Of a DNA stretch of 64,000 nt, positions 39,001-54,000 are shown in pieces. This DNA comes from Apostichopus japonicus. Its lineage: Eukaryota > Echinodermata > Holothuroidea > Aspidochirotida > Stichopodidae. The stretch is taken from assembly GCF_037975245.1 (NCBI RefSeq), contig NC_092574.1:22633713-22697712 (forward strand), in the 5' to 3' direction. The position numbers and the translations under genes were made by a program. The notes beneath the pieces are model-generated. The model made no database searches, had not been told where the DNA came from, and saw only the letters and a program-made list of their open reading frames with translations. Position 1 is the stretch's first letter, and every line of letters begins with the position of its first letter.

Positions 39001-42000
39001 ACCATCATAAAGTTATTAGCCGTTATACTTCTAACTTTGTACTTTCAAAATTGGCAGCAAAGATGGTCGGTCAACAAAGTAACTGCTTCAACTTTTCACA
39101 AAGAGCAATGAAGATGTCCTCTTTGGTATAAACTAGATAAGTTCAACTTTTCTGGACTTTCCATGTCCACATACTCTTTTAAATGTCTCTTCGAGGGTAA
39201 CAGAAGCTTTGTTTCATAGAAATCAATAATTGTTTTTTCTTTCCATCTAGTAATGACTCTTGTCTGTTATTCCATATACCTGGCAATGAAGGGATTTCAG
39301 AGCCTTAATGTTTTGTAAACGTCATGAGAGTTTCTGATAAAACTTTTTAAGACAACTTGGGGCCTGTTAATTGCTTTAATTAAATATTTCTTTATAATTT
39401 GGTACAACTCATTTGAAACTGCATCCTTTTCTGTAACTATTTGACATCTTTATCACTATTTTAATAAATTTGCAGTGAGTGCGTAAAATGGACAATCTTT
39501 GAGATCAAAGTGTGTGGGTACATTTCGTGACAATTATCCGAGAGTTTCTATCACTCCTGAGTCACTGATGGTGAGATACCAAACTTAGCAAGGTAAACAT
39601 GCTGGACGTTTTCAAGCCTATGATTTTGCGATTTAAAAAGCATTCAAAAGCTATATGATATGTGAGGGTGTGAATTACAAATGTTCACAAAATCTGTTTT
39701 GTCTAATTTCAGCAGATTTGTCTACCAAACTATTTTAATATTAGCAGAATTTTATAATTTAAGGCAAATCAACCACACATAATTTTCATGCACTAAAATT
39801 CAAGGGTAGTTTCCATGGCAACACAAAATTAGCCATTGGACACATTAAGCTTATAGCAAATGGTGAGCATTTTTTAAAGTTCATTTGTGAGTTTCAGAGC
39901 AAAGAAAGCGAAAAAAGGCTGTTCAGAATGAAAAATCACCCAAATTTCCACAGGTACTAAATAACCGATTCTAGAAGCACTTTTATCATCATATTATGTT
40001 AGCTATTATTAAACGAGAAACTGTATTTACAGAATACAGGTAAAGTGGAAAAGTCACAGCGTTTCCACCTGTGCGGACTGATTTAAGATAAACTCGGCAG
40101 TTTCAAGAACCTCCTTGGAAAATGGGAAAAAAAGATTGTTCCCTTGATAAATTATCAATTGAAAATTGCTCTCTGCACAGCAGCTATAATAACACAGAAC
40201 ACTTCGTCTACTGATCCACTTATAAAACCACCTGCCTTCACCTTAGAAGTTACAACTTTCCACAATTCTCATTAAATGATGCAATCTTCCTCAGGCTTTT
40301 CTCCCCTCACCCCCTCACCCCCCCCCACTCCCTCCTCCATGTCAAATTGACACCTGTCTACATTATTAATCTAAGGATTTCATATTTCTGCATTGATTTT
40401 CACAGCTACTGATTTGCAAAAAAAAGATGGTTAATACAGTACAACTAAAGGTTTTAATGAAACCATTACACTTGTGAATGACAGAAAGGGCTACAAAGTT
40501 GGTTGTAAAACCTTTGGAATTGGATTTTTAAAACTATTCATTTTCTAATCGAGCCATGTTAATTTAGAGTCCAAACAATCAAATACATCACTATATTACA
40601 GTGCTAATTATGTTGGATAAGACCAGTTTGTCTCATCTTCTGTTTTTTTCTTTTTTCTTTTAAAACCAATATACTTCTTGTTCTGCTGCAAAAAAGCTTA
40701 ACTTTTTTTTTGGGGGGGGGGGGAGAGTGGGGGAGTAGGAGGCGGCGCAATGTTGGTGAGTTGTAGTAGGTACCCATAGAGATTTTAAAAAAAATGGTAA
40801 ATACATAAACAAAATAACAAATAAACAGACCGACAAAAACTAAACACATCAATCAGACGAGAAGATAATATTGGATGGTTTAGAGCAGAGGTTTCAGCTG
40901 GGCGAAAGCAAAGCTTGCAGAATCCAACTAATTAACCAACCACTTACCATCGACAGGAAACTCACCTAAGCCCCTCGGAGCGATACCGCTCCTACTTTCA
41001 GGGTTGTCGATCCAGTAGTAGTACTTGAGCGTGTGCATGAGTTGCAGTACGGTGCTCACCCTACGAATGTTGGTGTAGATCGACGCCTGTCCCACAAACT
41101 CGTTGGCGAGAAACGTGTATAGTGAGATCTGGACCTGATGCCAAAAAATACAACAGAGAGAGAGAGACTGTTGACCACATTGATCGATCCTGCGATTTAT
41201 ATTTATTACCAGCGCCAATCAAGTTTTCTATTCTATTAATTGTCAAAACTGTCTTATTAATACTTTCACATAACACAACACAGTGACAGAAACAATACAA
41301 GTGCCGAAACAATACAAAACCCTTATTTTCAAATTTTAGTTCTCTTCACCCACTTTACAACTTGATGATGACAAGAACAACCACAAAACAACCAAAATAT
41401 TCAATGAAATCACAATTTATTTTCTCCGTCTTTTTCCTTTTTATTTTTCTTTTGTGGAAGGATGGCAAATTTCAAAGAGTTTAAATGCATGGTTCCATTA
41501 AATGTCTAAATTCAAGCCTATTTCATTGAATCAAATCACATATAAGGAGATAGAAACATAATTCAATATTTATCAATTGTTCCATAATAATTCCATAAAA
41601 CCATTATTGAAAAATACGTGATATTTGGGGTTCTTGTCATCCACTTCTAATATTTTTTTGCAGTAAGTAGTGAAATGTTAAGAGACCTTTGTAGGTGTAT
41701 GGATCCAGAGAGCAGGGTTGAACAGGATGTGATCAACGAGATGGCGCAGTAGTTGAACACCACTGGGCAAGTTGTTGAAATGTTTGGCAAGATCAAGAAA
41801 GGTCTCCAGAGCACTCTCTGTGATGTGGTTTGTGCCAGCCTGTATGAATAAAAAATAAAAAAATAAAAATTGGATATGTAAACGCCTCTTAAAGAATCGT
41901 TTGGAGTCAGCTCAACAATTTTTACCAAATCTAGCAAATACTACCCAAAAATAGGATTTGTAATTGTTCAAACCCGTGACAAGTTGTTAGTTTCTCACCA

Positions 42001-45000
42001 AGTGGACGTTAAAGTTCATAGTAAGGAACGACTCCACTCGAAAGAAAAAAAATTCATCACCCATAAACTGTTGTTCAGAGAACTAATCACCATAATAATG
42101 AACATGTAAAGAAATTATGACAACTTTCAACAATTCCATCATTATTTCAAATGAAAATGACAAAAGTCAAGCTAATGAATTCTTACTTATAACAGTTATG
42201 GCATTGGAGTATCGGAGTAGCCTAGAAGACTGCGCCATTCGATTTGGAAGTACAATATGAAGGTAAATTCAGTCTGCAGTAAGTACTTGCATGTGATACC
42301 CATATGGGAACATCTACCTTATAGTGGAGGTAGGACTCAAGTCTGGTGTTTTCATGTCCCAGTATGCAAACAATTATCACACTGTACAGGACTGAGAGTG
42401 TGTTATGAACTTTGCAAGTGGTATAGGAGATGAAATCCATCTTTTAACTTTCACCCGAGAGTTTTACAAAGAGCTACCCAGGTTATGCAGATGTAACACT
42501 AGGAATGTACATGCCAGCTCTGACATGCAATTGCTCTTGTCAAAAGTAAAGTTAGCACAAAGTAATGAAGCTCTCAATAATTAGCTTCTTCCTTATCTAT
42601 TCCCCCTAAATCTCTCTTCAAACCGTAATCTCCCCCACCCACACCCTTCATAATCCCTTCACCCTCTCCTTTCTCCCACTACAATTTAATCATTAAGAAC
42701 GGCATCTTTAATTCCAGGGACATCTTGCAGGCTAGCATAAAGTTTTTAACCCTTCCTCAAAGTCACAAGATCTAGAAGCAACCAAAGCAATATTTTTGTC
42801 TTTTATTTTTTGGTTTCTTGTTAAATATTTTAAAAGACCCTATACCTTCTGGAGTAGATATCCCAGCATGATGAATCCACGGCCATGAACCATCTGTTGC
42901 TGAGTCGACATGGACTGCTTCAGGAGGTCACAGAGAAAACCCAATAACAGGGTTCTGAAAGGTGGAGAGGGAGAACAAAGAGGTGCAAGTCAGAACGGAC
43001 AAAAATTGTGGAAGTAAAAATAAAAGTGGTGAATAAAATCAAGAAACCTCCATCTTTGTAGTTAGCACGTGATAATCCACAACGTAACTGGAAGATGTGA
43101 TGTAAACTTAAACTAGGTAGGTTGGAACCATTTCATATTCGTTAAATTTGTATCTGAAGAAGAGTATATTTATGGAATATATTCCATGTAGAATTTACTC
43201 AAGATAATAAACTTTTTGGTTTTGTTTACTTGTTTCTAACTTTATCCACTAAACAGACAATGCGACCCTCAAGATGTACTCCACTACACTAAGTTTAGTT
43301 ACCACAACACTAACACTGAAATACTTAATCAATATTGCACAGCCACTTTTGTATCCTATCACCTTTTTGCTTTCCGTAGAATCATGAGAAAGCACCTCAA
43401 AAGGGCACGAGCAGACTGAAACTTGAAAATGTCACGAGCAAGTTATAAACTGCACTTAATGGATCTGAAAGTACCTAATGTCTTTCAAATGTCAGATAAA
43501 ACTATACTAGAGAAAGTTGATATCTGGGATTCATCAATCTGTCACGGAGACTAACCCGATTTCAAACTCTGTTCGGCTGCGTGCATCGGCGCCCTCCTTG
43601 GCGTCGTCTGGCGATGCTTGCGGAAAGTCCAGTTGCGTGAAGAAGGGAAAGACCATGTGGATACCCCCGATGGAATGAAGAGTACTATGTATGGAATGTG
43701 TCACAATAGAACGTACGTCCTGACGAGAGACAAAGCAAGACGATTACGATCGATAAAAAAGAGTGAATTCATGACTTCGAAAATTCACAGAATTCTCATT
43801 AATGCATCAGGGATTAAATGGAAACAATATACAGAATTAATTTATTTAATGTTGCGATTTTTATTTCAAGTGGAAAATATCAATATCAGTACCAGTGTTT
43901 TCAATGAATAAAAGCAAGATGACATTTACAATAAATTAATGAATAAATCCAGTCACTGGATCAAGGGAATATGTCTGCATGCTTTACATTCAAACAATAC
44001 AACAATTTTTCCCGACCTAATCAACTTTGTGAGAGAATTTCTTTTTTTTTAAGTCTACTCCAAGTTCAATATGCCTCTTTTAAGTATATATGAAGGGTAC
44101 CGTATTGGAGGTGAACAAGTTTGTTTGTTCGTAAATTTTACACTTATATGCACACACTGTACAAATGTTATTATTGGGGGTCTATTCTCCCTTAGGAATA
44201 CATCTACTATGAATTCGCCTGTTCTTTTTAAATAGTTCACTTTAAACTGAACGAATATCTCCGGCATACAATTCCCAACGCTAAACCTGTCAACACACTT
44301 CACAACAGAAGTCAAGCATTTAGAACTTAACAGCAGCTGTATGAGAACACATGTTTATATGCCACGACAAGAGTAAGACAACAGAAAAAATGTCATGAAT
44401 ATTCATGAGACATTAGTAGTCGTGGTTCCCACTGGAGAGGGAAGTGTTGTTGTCAAGCATTGATTTTCACTCACTGCCTGTTATTTCTCCTCAGTAAGGT
44501 TTCCTTATATTTTGACTCTTAGGCGAAGAAGAAGTTTATTTTTTATATAGAAACAGAGTCTTAAGGTCAACTCGAGAGAAGACAAGAAATGGCAAGGCTT
44601 CAATCATTTAAAGTTTCTTGAATGTGAAGGCCTTTTTGCTTTCTTTTATTTCTTGTAAAAGACAAGTTTTATCACCCACCTGGACCATGAGTGCATGAGG
44701 GGAGTGAACAAAGTAGGAGAAGTTTCCCTTTGGTGATGAATCCAGACAGAGTTGTGACTCTGTAGCGGCTGGGTTGTACAAGAAGACGATACTCTGAGTC
44801 AACTTGCCATCGTAGAGGACCTTCTTGTAGGTATCTGGCAGGCTGATGTCACTCTCCGATGGGAACTTGAAGTGGTTCTGGAATCAAAATGGATGGAAAC
44901 AAGAAAAGATCACTTTCTAGTTCAATGACCTTCCCAATGGAAATTCACCTTCAACCAGCCTTAATTAAGCAACAAGCTGAGTTTGCAGAAAATATTTTCA

Positions 45001-48000
45001 AACTATCAAATGAGCTGGAACAGAATGAATTTTGCTAGTTTGGTTTGTTTAATGTCTCCACAGATCCCTGAAATCGACGATAAATCGAGAGAAAATCGAC
45101 AGACAATCAAATTCAATCTTTTCAAAAGATAAAACAACTATAACAGTAGACCTACCACATGTTCATGCCAACTACACTAAGCTATTATACTTTTAAAGTC
45201 ACTGAAGGTAGTACTCGGTTAAGTTGTCAATGGAGGTAAATGCCAAGTGGCATTTGATACCCATGTAGAAAAGTAATGACTTTTAATGTTTAGATTGCAT
45301 TAAATGTTAAATTGTCAAAGTTCATGGATGAAGTCCAAGCTTATAAAACAGACTTCACATTTGGCAGGTGTATGACAGAGTGCCTCAGGAGTGATGACAT
45401 CACAGTAGTCAGTCACATGACCAAACTTTGGGATGAGATCAGCTTCTATGAGGATTTGCTCTCTTGTATTTGATCTTTAGTTTTCACTGTCTGACATGTT
45501 AACTATTACCTCATAAAGTACTGATTCTTTGCAATCCTAAGCAATGTTTTCAAATGGTGTCAAATTGTACCTGGCATTTGTAAGCCACTGATGTATCGAT
45601 AACTTTAGGGAGGGTAAAATAAATGGAGAAGGTTTCTGGCTGGAATTCCTCAAAATTCAACAAATATTACACACGAGATGTGAGAGAAGAATACGGTAGT
45701 TAATGCTGGAATGAGAACCCCTTTTGGGTAAAGCTCACGTGGCTTGGACAAATGAAACCACTGACCAGTGAGAGAACTGACTGTAAATAGAATTCACAGA
45801 TATGTAAAATTTCCATAAAATGTAAAAAAAAACTACTCATGGAATTTACAGCAGAGGGTGATAGTAGAAGCAGACTATAAAGTTCACTTTATGGAAATTT
45901 TAACATCATGGAAGGGATGAAAAACAGAGAGGAAGTGATGAAAGAGGCAGCCATCGACTCCTCTCTTTGCATCATGATGTAAAAACGATCCATCCCTTGG
46001 GAGCATTTATAAGCCATCTCGTTGTAAGCCTTAATACACTACACGCGGTCAATGTCTACTGGATTGCTTATTACAGAGAGGTTCACTAAAGGGATCCGGC
46101 TATCTGATTTGGATAATGCTTACATTAGACCAAACAAAAGCTGGAAAAGCTTTCAAAACAAGCTGTATACACATATTTTTTTTTTTTTTTCTATAGTTAA
46201 AAACAAATGACTTATTTTTTATTACATTTTCATGCTTTTACTAATATATACTGTTTTATTTTGTAAAGTATCATTTTGCATTGATCTTGGTTATTCTCTG
46301 ATATTCCAACAATACTAAACATAACTTTGCAGTTCATTAGCTGGTTTCTCTGTGTCACGCTATTAAACATTTTCTCTTGACAAGCCCTCCAGGGCTGTAG
46401 ACATAAGACCGTAGTCAATTGTACAAAATCCAATCTAAAATATCAAGTATTTAAATCCCATCCATTAAAATATTTCCATTTTGACTCTGTCCCAGGGGAC
46501 TAGTAAGTTTTCAATCAACATGCAGTGTTCAACAATTTTTCACACTTTCTGAATAACATCGCTATGTGTTGCGATGGCAAATCCTCCAGATAAATAGTTC
46601 TAACAGGGAGCAGTTCGTTGGTTTGTTTAATGTTCTGTGTTCATAATTGCAAGTAAATCAAATCATCCCCACTGACTACGGACTGGTTAGTACACAACTA
46701 GTACTACTGAGGTCTCATGGTAATTTTCAGTATAAATATATATATATAGGACAGAGGTAACATGTCTCGTTTAACTAAGAACAATCCTCAATCGATACAC
46801 AGTTGTCTGCAATTTTTCAAACTATCGAATCATCCAACACGAGGCAGAACCTATCAAAATTGATTTCTTGTTTTGTGACATAGATATCTCCTGTGAGCAT
46901 GCCCCCTCTGTGGTACTTTACCTTGTAGTTAGGCCCAAGCCTAAATATCCCTGTGATTTGCTGAGGTGTCAGTGCCTCGCTAAAGAGATAAACCGATGCC
47001 ATTTGTCCTGCAAATGTCCTTTCCTTATCGGCAGAGGGTGCTGAACCCAAGAAACATTTATCAAATGGCTGTGAGATTAAAAAAAAAACAGAAATTAATG
47101 AGAGTCAAAACCACTAATATCTATAGATTTTGTCCAAAAATGAGCTCACAGAATGTTTACATCGATTGGTTGAAATGTCAGAGCACCCCTCCCCCCCCCA
47201 CTTTGCCTACCACTAACTTTGTATTCCGAATATGTCTGCCGTTGACAGAGAGTCAAATAATTAAAAACGTAAATCATCAACTGAAATACACAATAAACCA
47301 ACAATATTCCTAAATTATCATTACTTCAGTCAGATGGAGAATCAGGAAAACGAGAACTATATTATCATCTTTTTTAATAATTATATTATTTCCATCTTCG
47401 TTTAGTTGACTTCTTTCATACTTAGAACATTACATCCAAACAATTATTTGAACCAGACTAGATGGGTATGTTTAGTGAGATATATCTATGGCACAGCTAC
47501 ACGGAAAAAATAGCCTCATTTCATCTTTTTGTATACTATTTTATTTATACTTTCTTTTCTCTTTTCCTCCATTTTTATCATCTCAAAGGTAATCAATGCT
47601 TGTATCTATGAATTGTGAAATACAAACACACTGAATTAAGTAGAATTACCAAACATTTATCTTTCTCTCATCAGTTTATCCCTAATATAAGAAAAAGACC
47701 CCTTTTTCATCTATTTTTGTCTGTGGGGCTGATTCCTCGCACTGAGTGGTTAATATTAACGTTCCAGGTTTAAGAAGTGGGAAATGCAAACTTCGATAAG
47801 CTGAAACATATATCCTGAAGCAAGATTTGTGAGATACCGTCTATCACATAGTCTAGAGTCTCTTCTAGAAAATAGAAATCCTGCGTGAATCTTTTATAAT
47901 TCTCTCTCTATCTCCCCGCCTCGATATACTATTCTGATGTACATGAGGCATTAGTTCTTATTACAATAAAATCACATTTTCACATCAATCATGTTAACCA

Positions 48001-51000
48001 AGGAATGCTTTCACCCAAACACATTTTCTAGAGGAGCAGTGTCATTATTAAACTAATGACTCGTTTAACATAATGACTTTGCTTTTAACATGTCAATGTC
48101 ATTTGGTATCAACTAAATCACTTTCAAACTTAGAAACAGTCTGCATTACTCAGCAAAGGCAAGAAGCTATCAAAAGCTTCCAAAAATATAAACACAAGTA
48201 TGAATTTAGAAATAGAAAAATGTAATCAATCCATAAAAACTCATATTGGGTAATTTAGACTCATGCAGAAATGTGTTTCTATGGAATAATACTACACTAC
48301 TGTAGCTCACATATCGAAATAAACCATGAGGACAATATGTGGACAATATGAGGACAATATGATCATTAAATAGTGAAGAGAAGGTTATATGGATAAATAT
48401 TACCTGCTTCTGACAGCTGTTTTGTACAAACCTTATTGGCAGTCACTAAGAATGAATTATTGGATACATTCATGCAAAAGTTTGCTTACCCTTAAGACCC
48501 CCTAAACGTCCATACCGAATCATCAACAAAGCTTTGGACACATCTCCCATGTGCCACTCCAATTTTTTCTCTGAAAATCAACCTAATTGTTCCAGAATAC
48601 ACAAAACAAAGTCACAGGTAACTTCACCTCCATAATCTTGAGTAGTTCGAACGTTACGCCCCTCTAAAAGTAAGTTATTGCAAAATAGAATAATGGAATG
48701 ATCTGACCCTATAATTTAAGCAAAATTGGAGTCGGGTCACCTGGAGACCACTTGGTGACATGGCGGCATGGAATGACCCCTGGGTCCCTCCAAACCTCCC
48801 CAACCCTCATTTCCATACCTTCCCTTATCAATAACAATGCCCCTACTTCTAGCGGTTCTTCCACTTACATCGCTTGTGTTGATATTCCACTGCATTTCTC
48901 CAGATGACACCAGTTGACCATCCACGTAGCACTTGATCTCACTGGTTCTCCAACGGTTGTAGACGTGCACTATGGATACCATGTACCACTGTGAGAAAAA
49001 CAAAGAAGAATGAGGTGCTAAGCTTTTGAGGAGACAGGTAAGCGAGGAACGAAGTAAATACAAAGAAGCCAACAAAAACTGAAGAAACTTACAAGCATCT
49101 GTTATAAGATGTAAATAAACTATGGTATATTGAGTCATTCTGTATGTACTTAATGTAATGTAACACTGCACTTACATTCATTACACTTAAATATTCAATT
49201 CTTGTATGTAGATCTCTGAAATAATTATGACATCTTGCCAGACTTATCAGCTAAATCGCTCAAATATTCAATGCCCAACCCCACCCTACTCACCTTACAT
49301 CTACTGTGTGCAAGGTGAGTAATACTACGTTTCATAACACAGTACATTGCAAGTCTTTACTTGACAAATTCAATTAAAATCGTCAGAACTTATATGGTAC
49401 AGTCTTCTTCTGGACTTACCTTGTGTGGTTGAAAGTCAAACTTGACACAATGCTGAAAACCTTTTCCCTTGACCTTGACAGAGGTTACCACCAGGCACGA
49501 CCCCATGAAGTGACCGGAATAGCCGACACCCTTGCCGGTCCGAAAGCTTTTACGGAGGAAAAAAAGCTGAATATTAAACTGAATGTATGATAACTACAGA
49601 CACATTGCAGTGGCTAATGAAATTAAATAGAAAAATATATTATATAACCAGATGAACTTCTGCATTGAAATATTATTTTACCCAAAGTTAATAAACGTAC
49701 TTGCATAGTAAGATATCTGGGCATGAAAACACTTTTTAGGGCAAGTGAGAAATTGCCTTGGATTCTCATTGAAAATGAAACTATCAGCTCTTAAAGGGTC
49801 ACCAAGGCAATTTAAAATAAAATTTAAAGGCCACTTTTTTGTCCAAAGTCATATAAATTATGTACGGATATGGCACAAAGCTGGAACTTTTTTACCCTCC
49901 ACACGTCTGATTCAGCTTACTGTCAGACAGACAAACAGATAGATACATGCAGACACACCACACAGGATCAACCATTTATTGAGGATTCCCACCGATCTAC
50001 TTCATGGCTGTTTTCTTGTAAAATTGTTGTTAGAGTTTTGGACGATTTTTGAGCCCTGATTTTAGTTTAGATACTGAAGTTTTAATGTCAAGATAACTAT
50101 GCACAGAGGGCAACTAGATTAAAAAGGGGCACATCAGTTGCTGCTTTCAGTAAAGGGCAAATCTCAGGGCACTACTGCCAGTGGTGGGGACACTATGACA
50201 AATTTCTGTTAACGCCATTGGTTAATTTGAGCCCCATTAGAAATGACTAATTATGTGTTGGTAATTAAAAGTACCCTATCCAGGGTGGCCCGAATTTGTC
50301 GTCAATTCCAAAATTTGAAAATGTCCCCCTTCTAGATGCTTTTTTCTTACCAGTAGAGGTATGGTTTGTCCCTTTCGATGTTGGAGAGAGGCTCCACCCT
50401 GAACCATGTTGAAAAGGTGAAACCATTTTGGTATGGCCATGTCTTGATTGGTGGCAATGCAATTGTCTGATGAAAGATTAAAAATGAAATCATAGTTAAC
50501 ATTCAAAATTATTCATTCAGATGGCATGGATATTATACTGTATGTCTTAAGTTTGCTCTTTGCTATCTGTTCCCATTATTGTCTTTTTCGATTCCCTTTC
50601 AAGTGCAAATGAATCTCTTGTTATCATATCCATTCCATTTACATTCTTCAAACTATTTTCTGGTAGGTCACTGATTCCCTTCCTGCATTTTCCATGCTTT
50701 TTAACATTTTTTTTTTTTACTGCATGAAAGGTTTTTTTTTTTTAAAGTAAACCAAGATCATCACCACAAAAGAGTATTTTATCACTTGATTTAATAATTT
50801 TTACTTGCTTCAAAATTCAAAGATTCATCAACAACCTATACACAAGAAAGTTATGCTAAACCTAACGTCAAGTCCATAGTAAAAGCTATCTCTCATGCTC
50901 TCATCCTGAGAATGGATTATGAGGGGTGCGGATATGGTGGGTCCAGGCTCATTAGTCATGGAAGGTCCTAACCCTCCTCATTACATCAGCGAAAGTCTCC

Positions 51001-54000
51001 AAAGTAAAACTTTCGGCTATGTATGTATAACAATACTTCCCTGTCTCCTATACTTAAAAGCAGATGGAAATCTCAGCTAAGAATACACACTGTATTAACG
51101 CTACCGAGTGGACATAGGCAATGCACCCTAAGTGGGTCTCCAGGGGGCACTGTGCTACAATGTTACCAAGTGTTGTTCAGCTAGTTAGATCAGAATGTGT
51201 ATACAAATAGCAGACAGGTATAACATAGACACTAGTGAAGACATCTCCTTTCCAACTGTCAAATAACGTAAAGAACGGCAAAGACTACAATTCTTCCTTT
51301 TGGAAAAACTTTGCTCCGTAAGGCACAAATGAGTCCACTTCTTCTGTGTTACACCTAGAGCAATTCCATGTATTAGTCATTCTCTGTTTTCCTTTTCCCC
51401 TTTCTCCTCCTCGCAGGCCCCTCTCTACAAGCCTAGCTGTTACTCATTTCTTTTGCTAAATTTTTTACTATCCACTACCATAGAATTACACTTTACCTTC
51501 CCTCCTTCGATTCCAATACTAGCCCCGAATAATTACCTCGAAACCCTTCTCATGACATCATTATTTTCCCTAGTTCGTAGTCAATATTATGAAAACCAGG
51601 CAAAACTCTGCTACAAGACATTACTGGCGAGACGAGTGGGTGTTTCCTTCTTAATGCTTTACAGTAACCTTAAGCACTTGTCTATGAGGTGCCAAGTAGG
51701 ACAAAAATCTAGACTAATCAATTGTCAAAATCCACAGGCACTTATCGCGTCTTTCCTGAGCTAATCCACGATAACATCTAAGAGAGAGTTCTCTTCCCAA
51801 TCAACAACTCTCAAGGTAAAGTAATCGTCTCTGAAGCTTCAAATCCATTACAAGAGGGTTCCTAGGCATCCATGCTGACAGAATTAAGCCTCTCCAACCC
51901 ACTCGTCGGATCGTCGGAAACAACCTGTGAAAGGTTCGTCTCGTAAACGACTCTGGTTCGACAAAAATGTTCTCTGAGAGTAATCACGTCCCTTAGTACA
52001 TTTTCTGCTCTATTTCCTCAAAATGTGTTTTTACTAGTTTCACAACAACATGCTGAGAACAAATTTTTTGTTTTGCTGTTTTCTTCCCTTTTCCTTGAAT
52101 GTTTTCCATTTGAGATCTTGTTTTTGTTTTAGTCGGATCAATTTCGTGTGTCATTTCTAAGAGAGTAATCTGTAACATGTCAAATTAAGCAACATCCAAG
52201 GAAAGATAAAGCGATAAAGCAGGAATAAGAGGGGGGAAAAAACAAACGAGAATGGGGAAGGAAAAACTTGTATCATTATATTTCTTACGTTCTCTTCACC
52301 ACAAATCTTTTCGTCTGCGGTAGTCTTTGCTACGAGCTACTTCAAGAAAACATACAGGCTGAACAATGATGCAGTGTATGTGCAGCAAGATTATCAGACC
52401 TTCAAAAATAACGAGTAATTCTTCTCGCAGCTTGATCAATGATCGAGCAAATCCAAGAGCTATTTTGATCAACATTTCTTTCACAAACACAAGTGGTTTT
52501 TGACACTGGCAGCTTTGCAGTGTAAAGAAACTGCTGGTAAAGGTAACGTCCCTATTATTATAATTTAATGAACTACTGATTAACATTAACAATAAGGTGT
52601 GGCCTGAGGAGTCATATGTCATCCAATTTAAAGGTTAAATTTTTAACGTTTATGATTGTTGTTTTTTTTTGTGTGTTGTTGGTTATGACTAATCAAATAC
52701 TTAAAATATGACTCAATTCTTCACTTTGAGATATTTCACTGATATTTTGTGAATACATATTTGCTTTGTAACAACATCTGTCAAATCCATTCAATTCGAT
52801 ATAACCGTGGAAACGGACCGAGCAGACTAAATTTAATGCGATGCAAGTCCCTTTACAGCAGCCTCTTCAGTTGTCATTTTAATGACAATTATTTTAATGT
52901 TATATGTTCATTTGGAAACCTTTTTGGATGGGTAAGCTGCCACCAGTTAAATAATTACCCTTCCAGACTGTTTAAGCTGAAGCTCCATTAGTTGCAATAA
53001 AAAAAATACCACTAAAAAAAAGAAAAAAAATATGTGTTAACCAAATCATCCGCCAATGTTTGCCCAAATATTGTCTCGCCACCTAACACAGTTTGTAAGA
53101 CTCTACGATTGCCCACCAAACCATTTCTTTTCCGAATCCTCATTTAACCCTTTTTGAACCCTCAGTTAACCCTCCCCATGCAATCCTCCATTCCTTAGAA
53201 ACATGGTTCTTTCGAGGATGATAATGGACATTTTAGGGGGGGGGGGCGAATGCCACCACTATTTTCATCGAGGGATGAAGATCAATCCCCTGGGAGGGGA
53301 TAATACTACTCAAGGACAATGCATGTGGGTCTTAGACTAACATGGCTTTAATCTTGGTAATTAGACAACAGCCCTCAGAATATAACACAGTAACCTTCTT
53401 CAATTATGAATTATTAATCAACCAAACTAACTGCGCTTTGGGTTTACTCTGACGTCTGCCAGGCTATCTGAACTTTAAATCAAGATTAGATATTCCATCA
53501 AGGTTTCCATAATACCCAAAATACTCTAAAGAGGATGATTGTATACGATATATATACAAGAAGGTCTAGAATAGACTTGCAGAAATGATACGATTCCAAT
53601 GTTGATTAGAAAAATATCTACTTGAGGAGTGGCCATGAACATACTGCTCTTTATTGCTAGAGGATACACTAACTCATTAGAAAAATTCTCATGAAAATTA
53701 AAAAGTATAAAATTTTCATCCATTTCTATGATTAAAGGCAGAATATCAAAACAAGTTTGAACATTAAGTCACTTACAATTAAGCAACAGCCACATGTGCA
53801 AACATAACGGCAAATACATCATAAGCGCACTCACTCTTTACTGCTGGAGTAACTTGCCTACAACCCCCCAAGCCAAACTCTCCCCCCCCCCTCCCTCCTC
53901 CCCTATGATATTTTCCAAGCATACATCCAACAACTTTCAAAATGTAAAGAGGGCAGTTAGCACACATCCAAATGCTATTAATCATATTCCCTACAAATGA

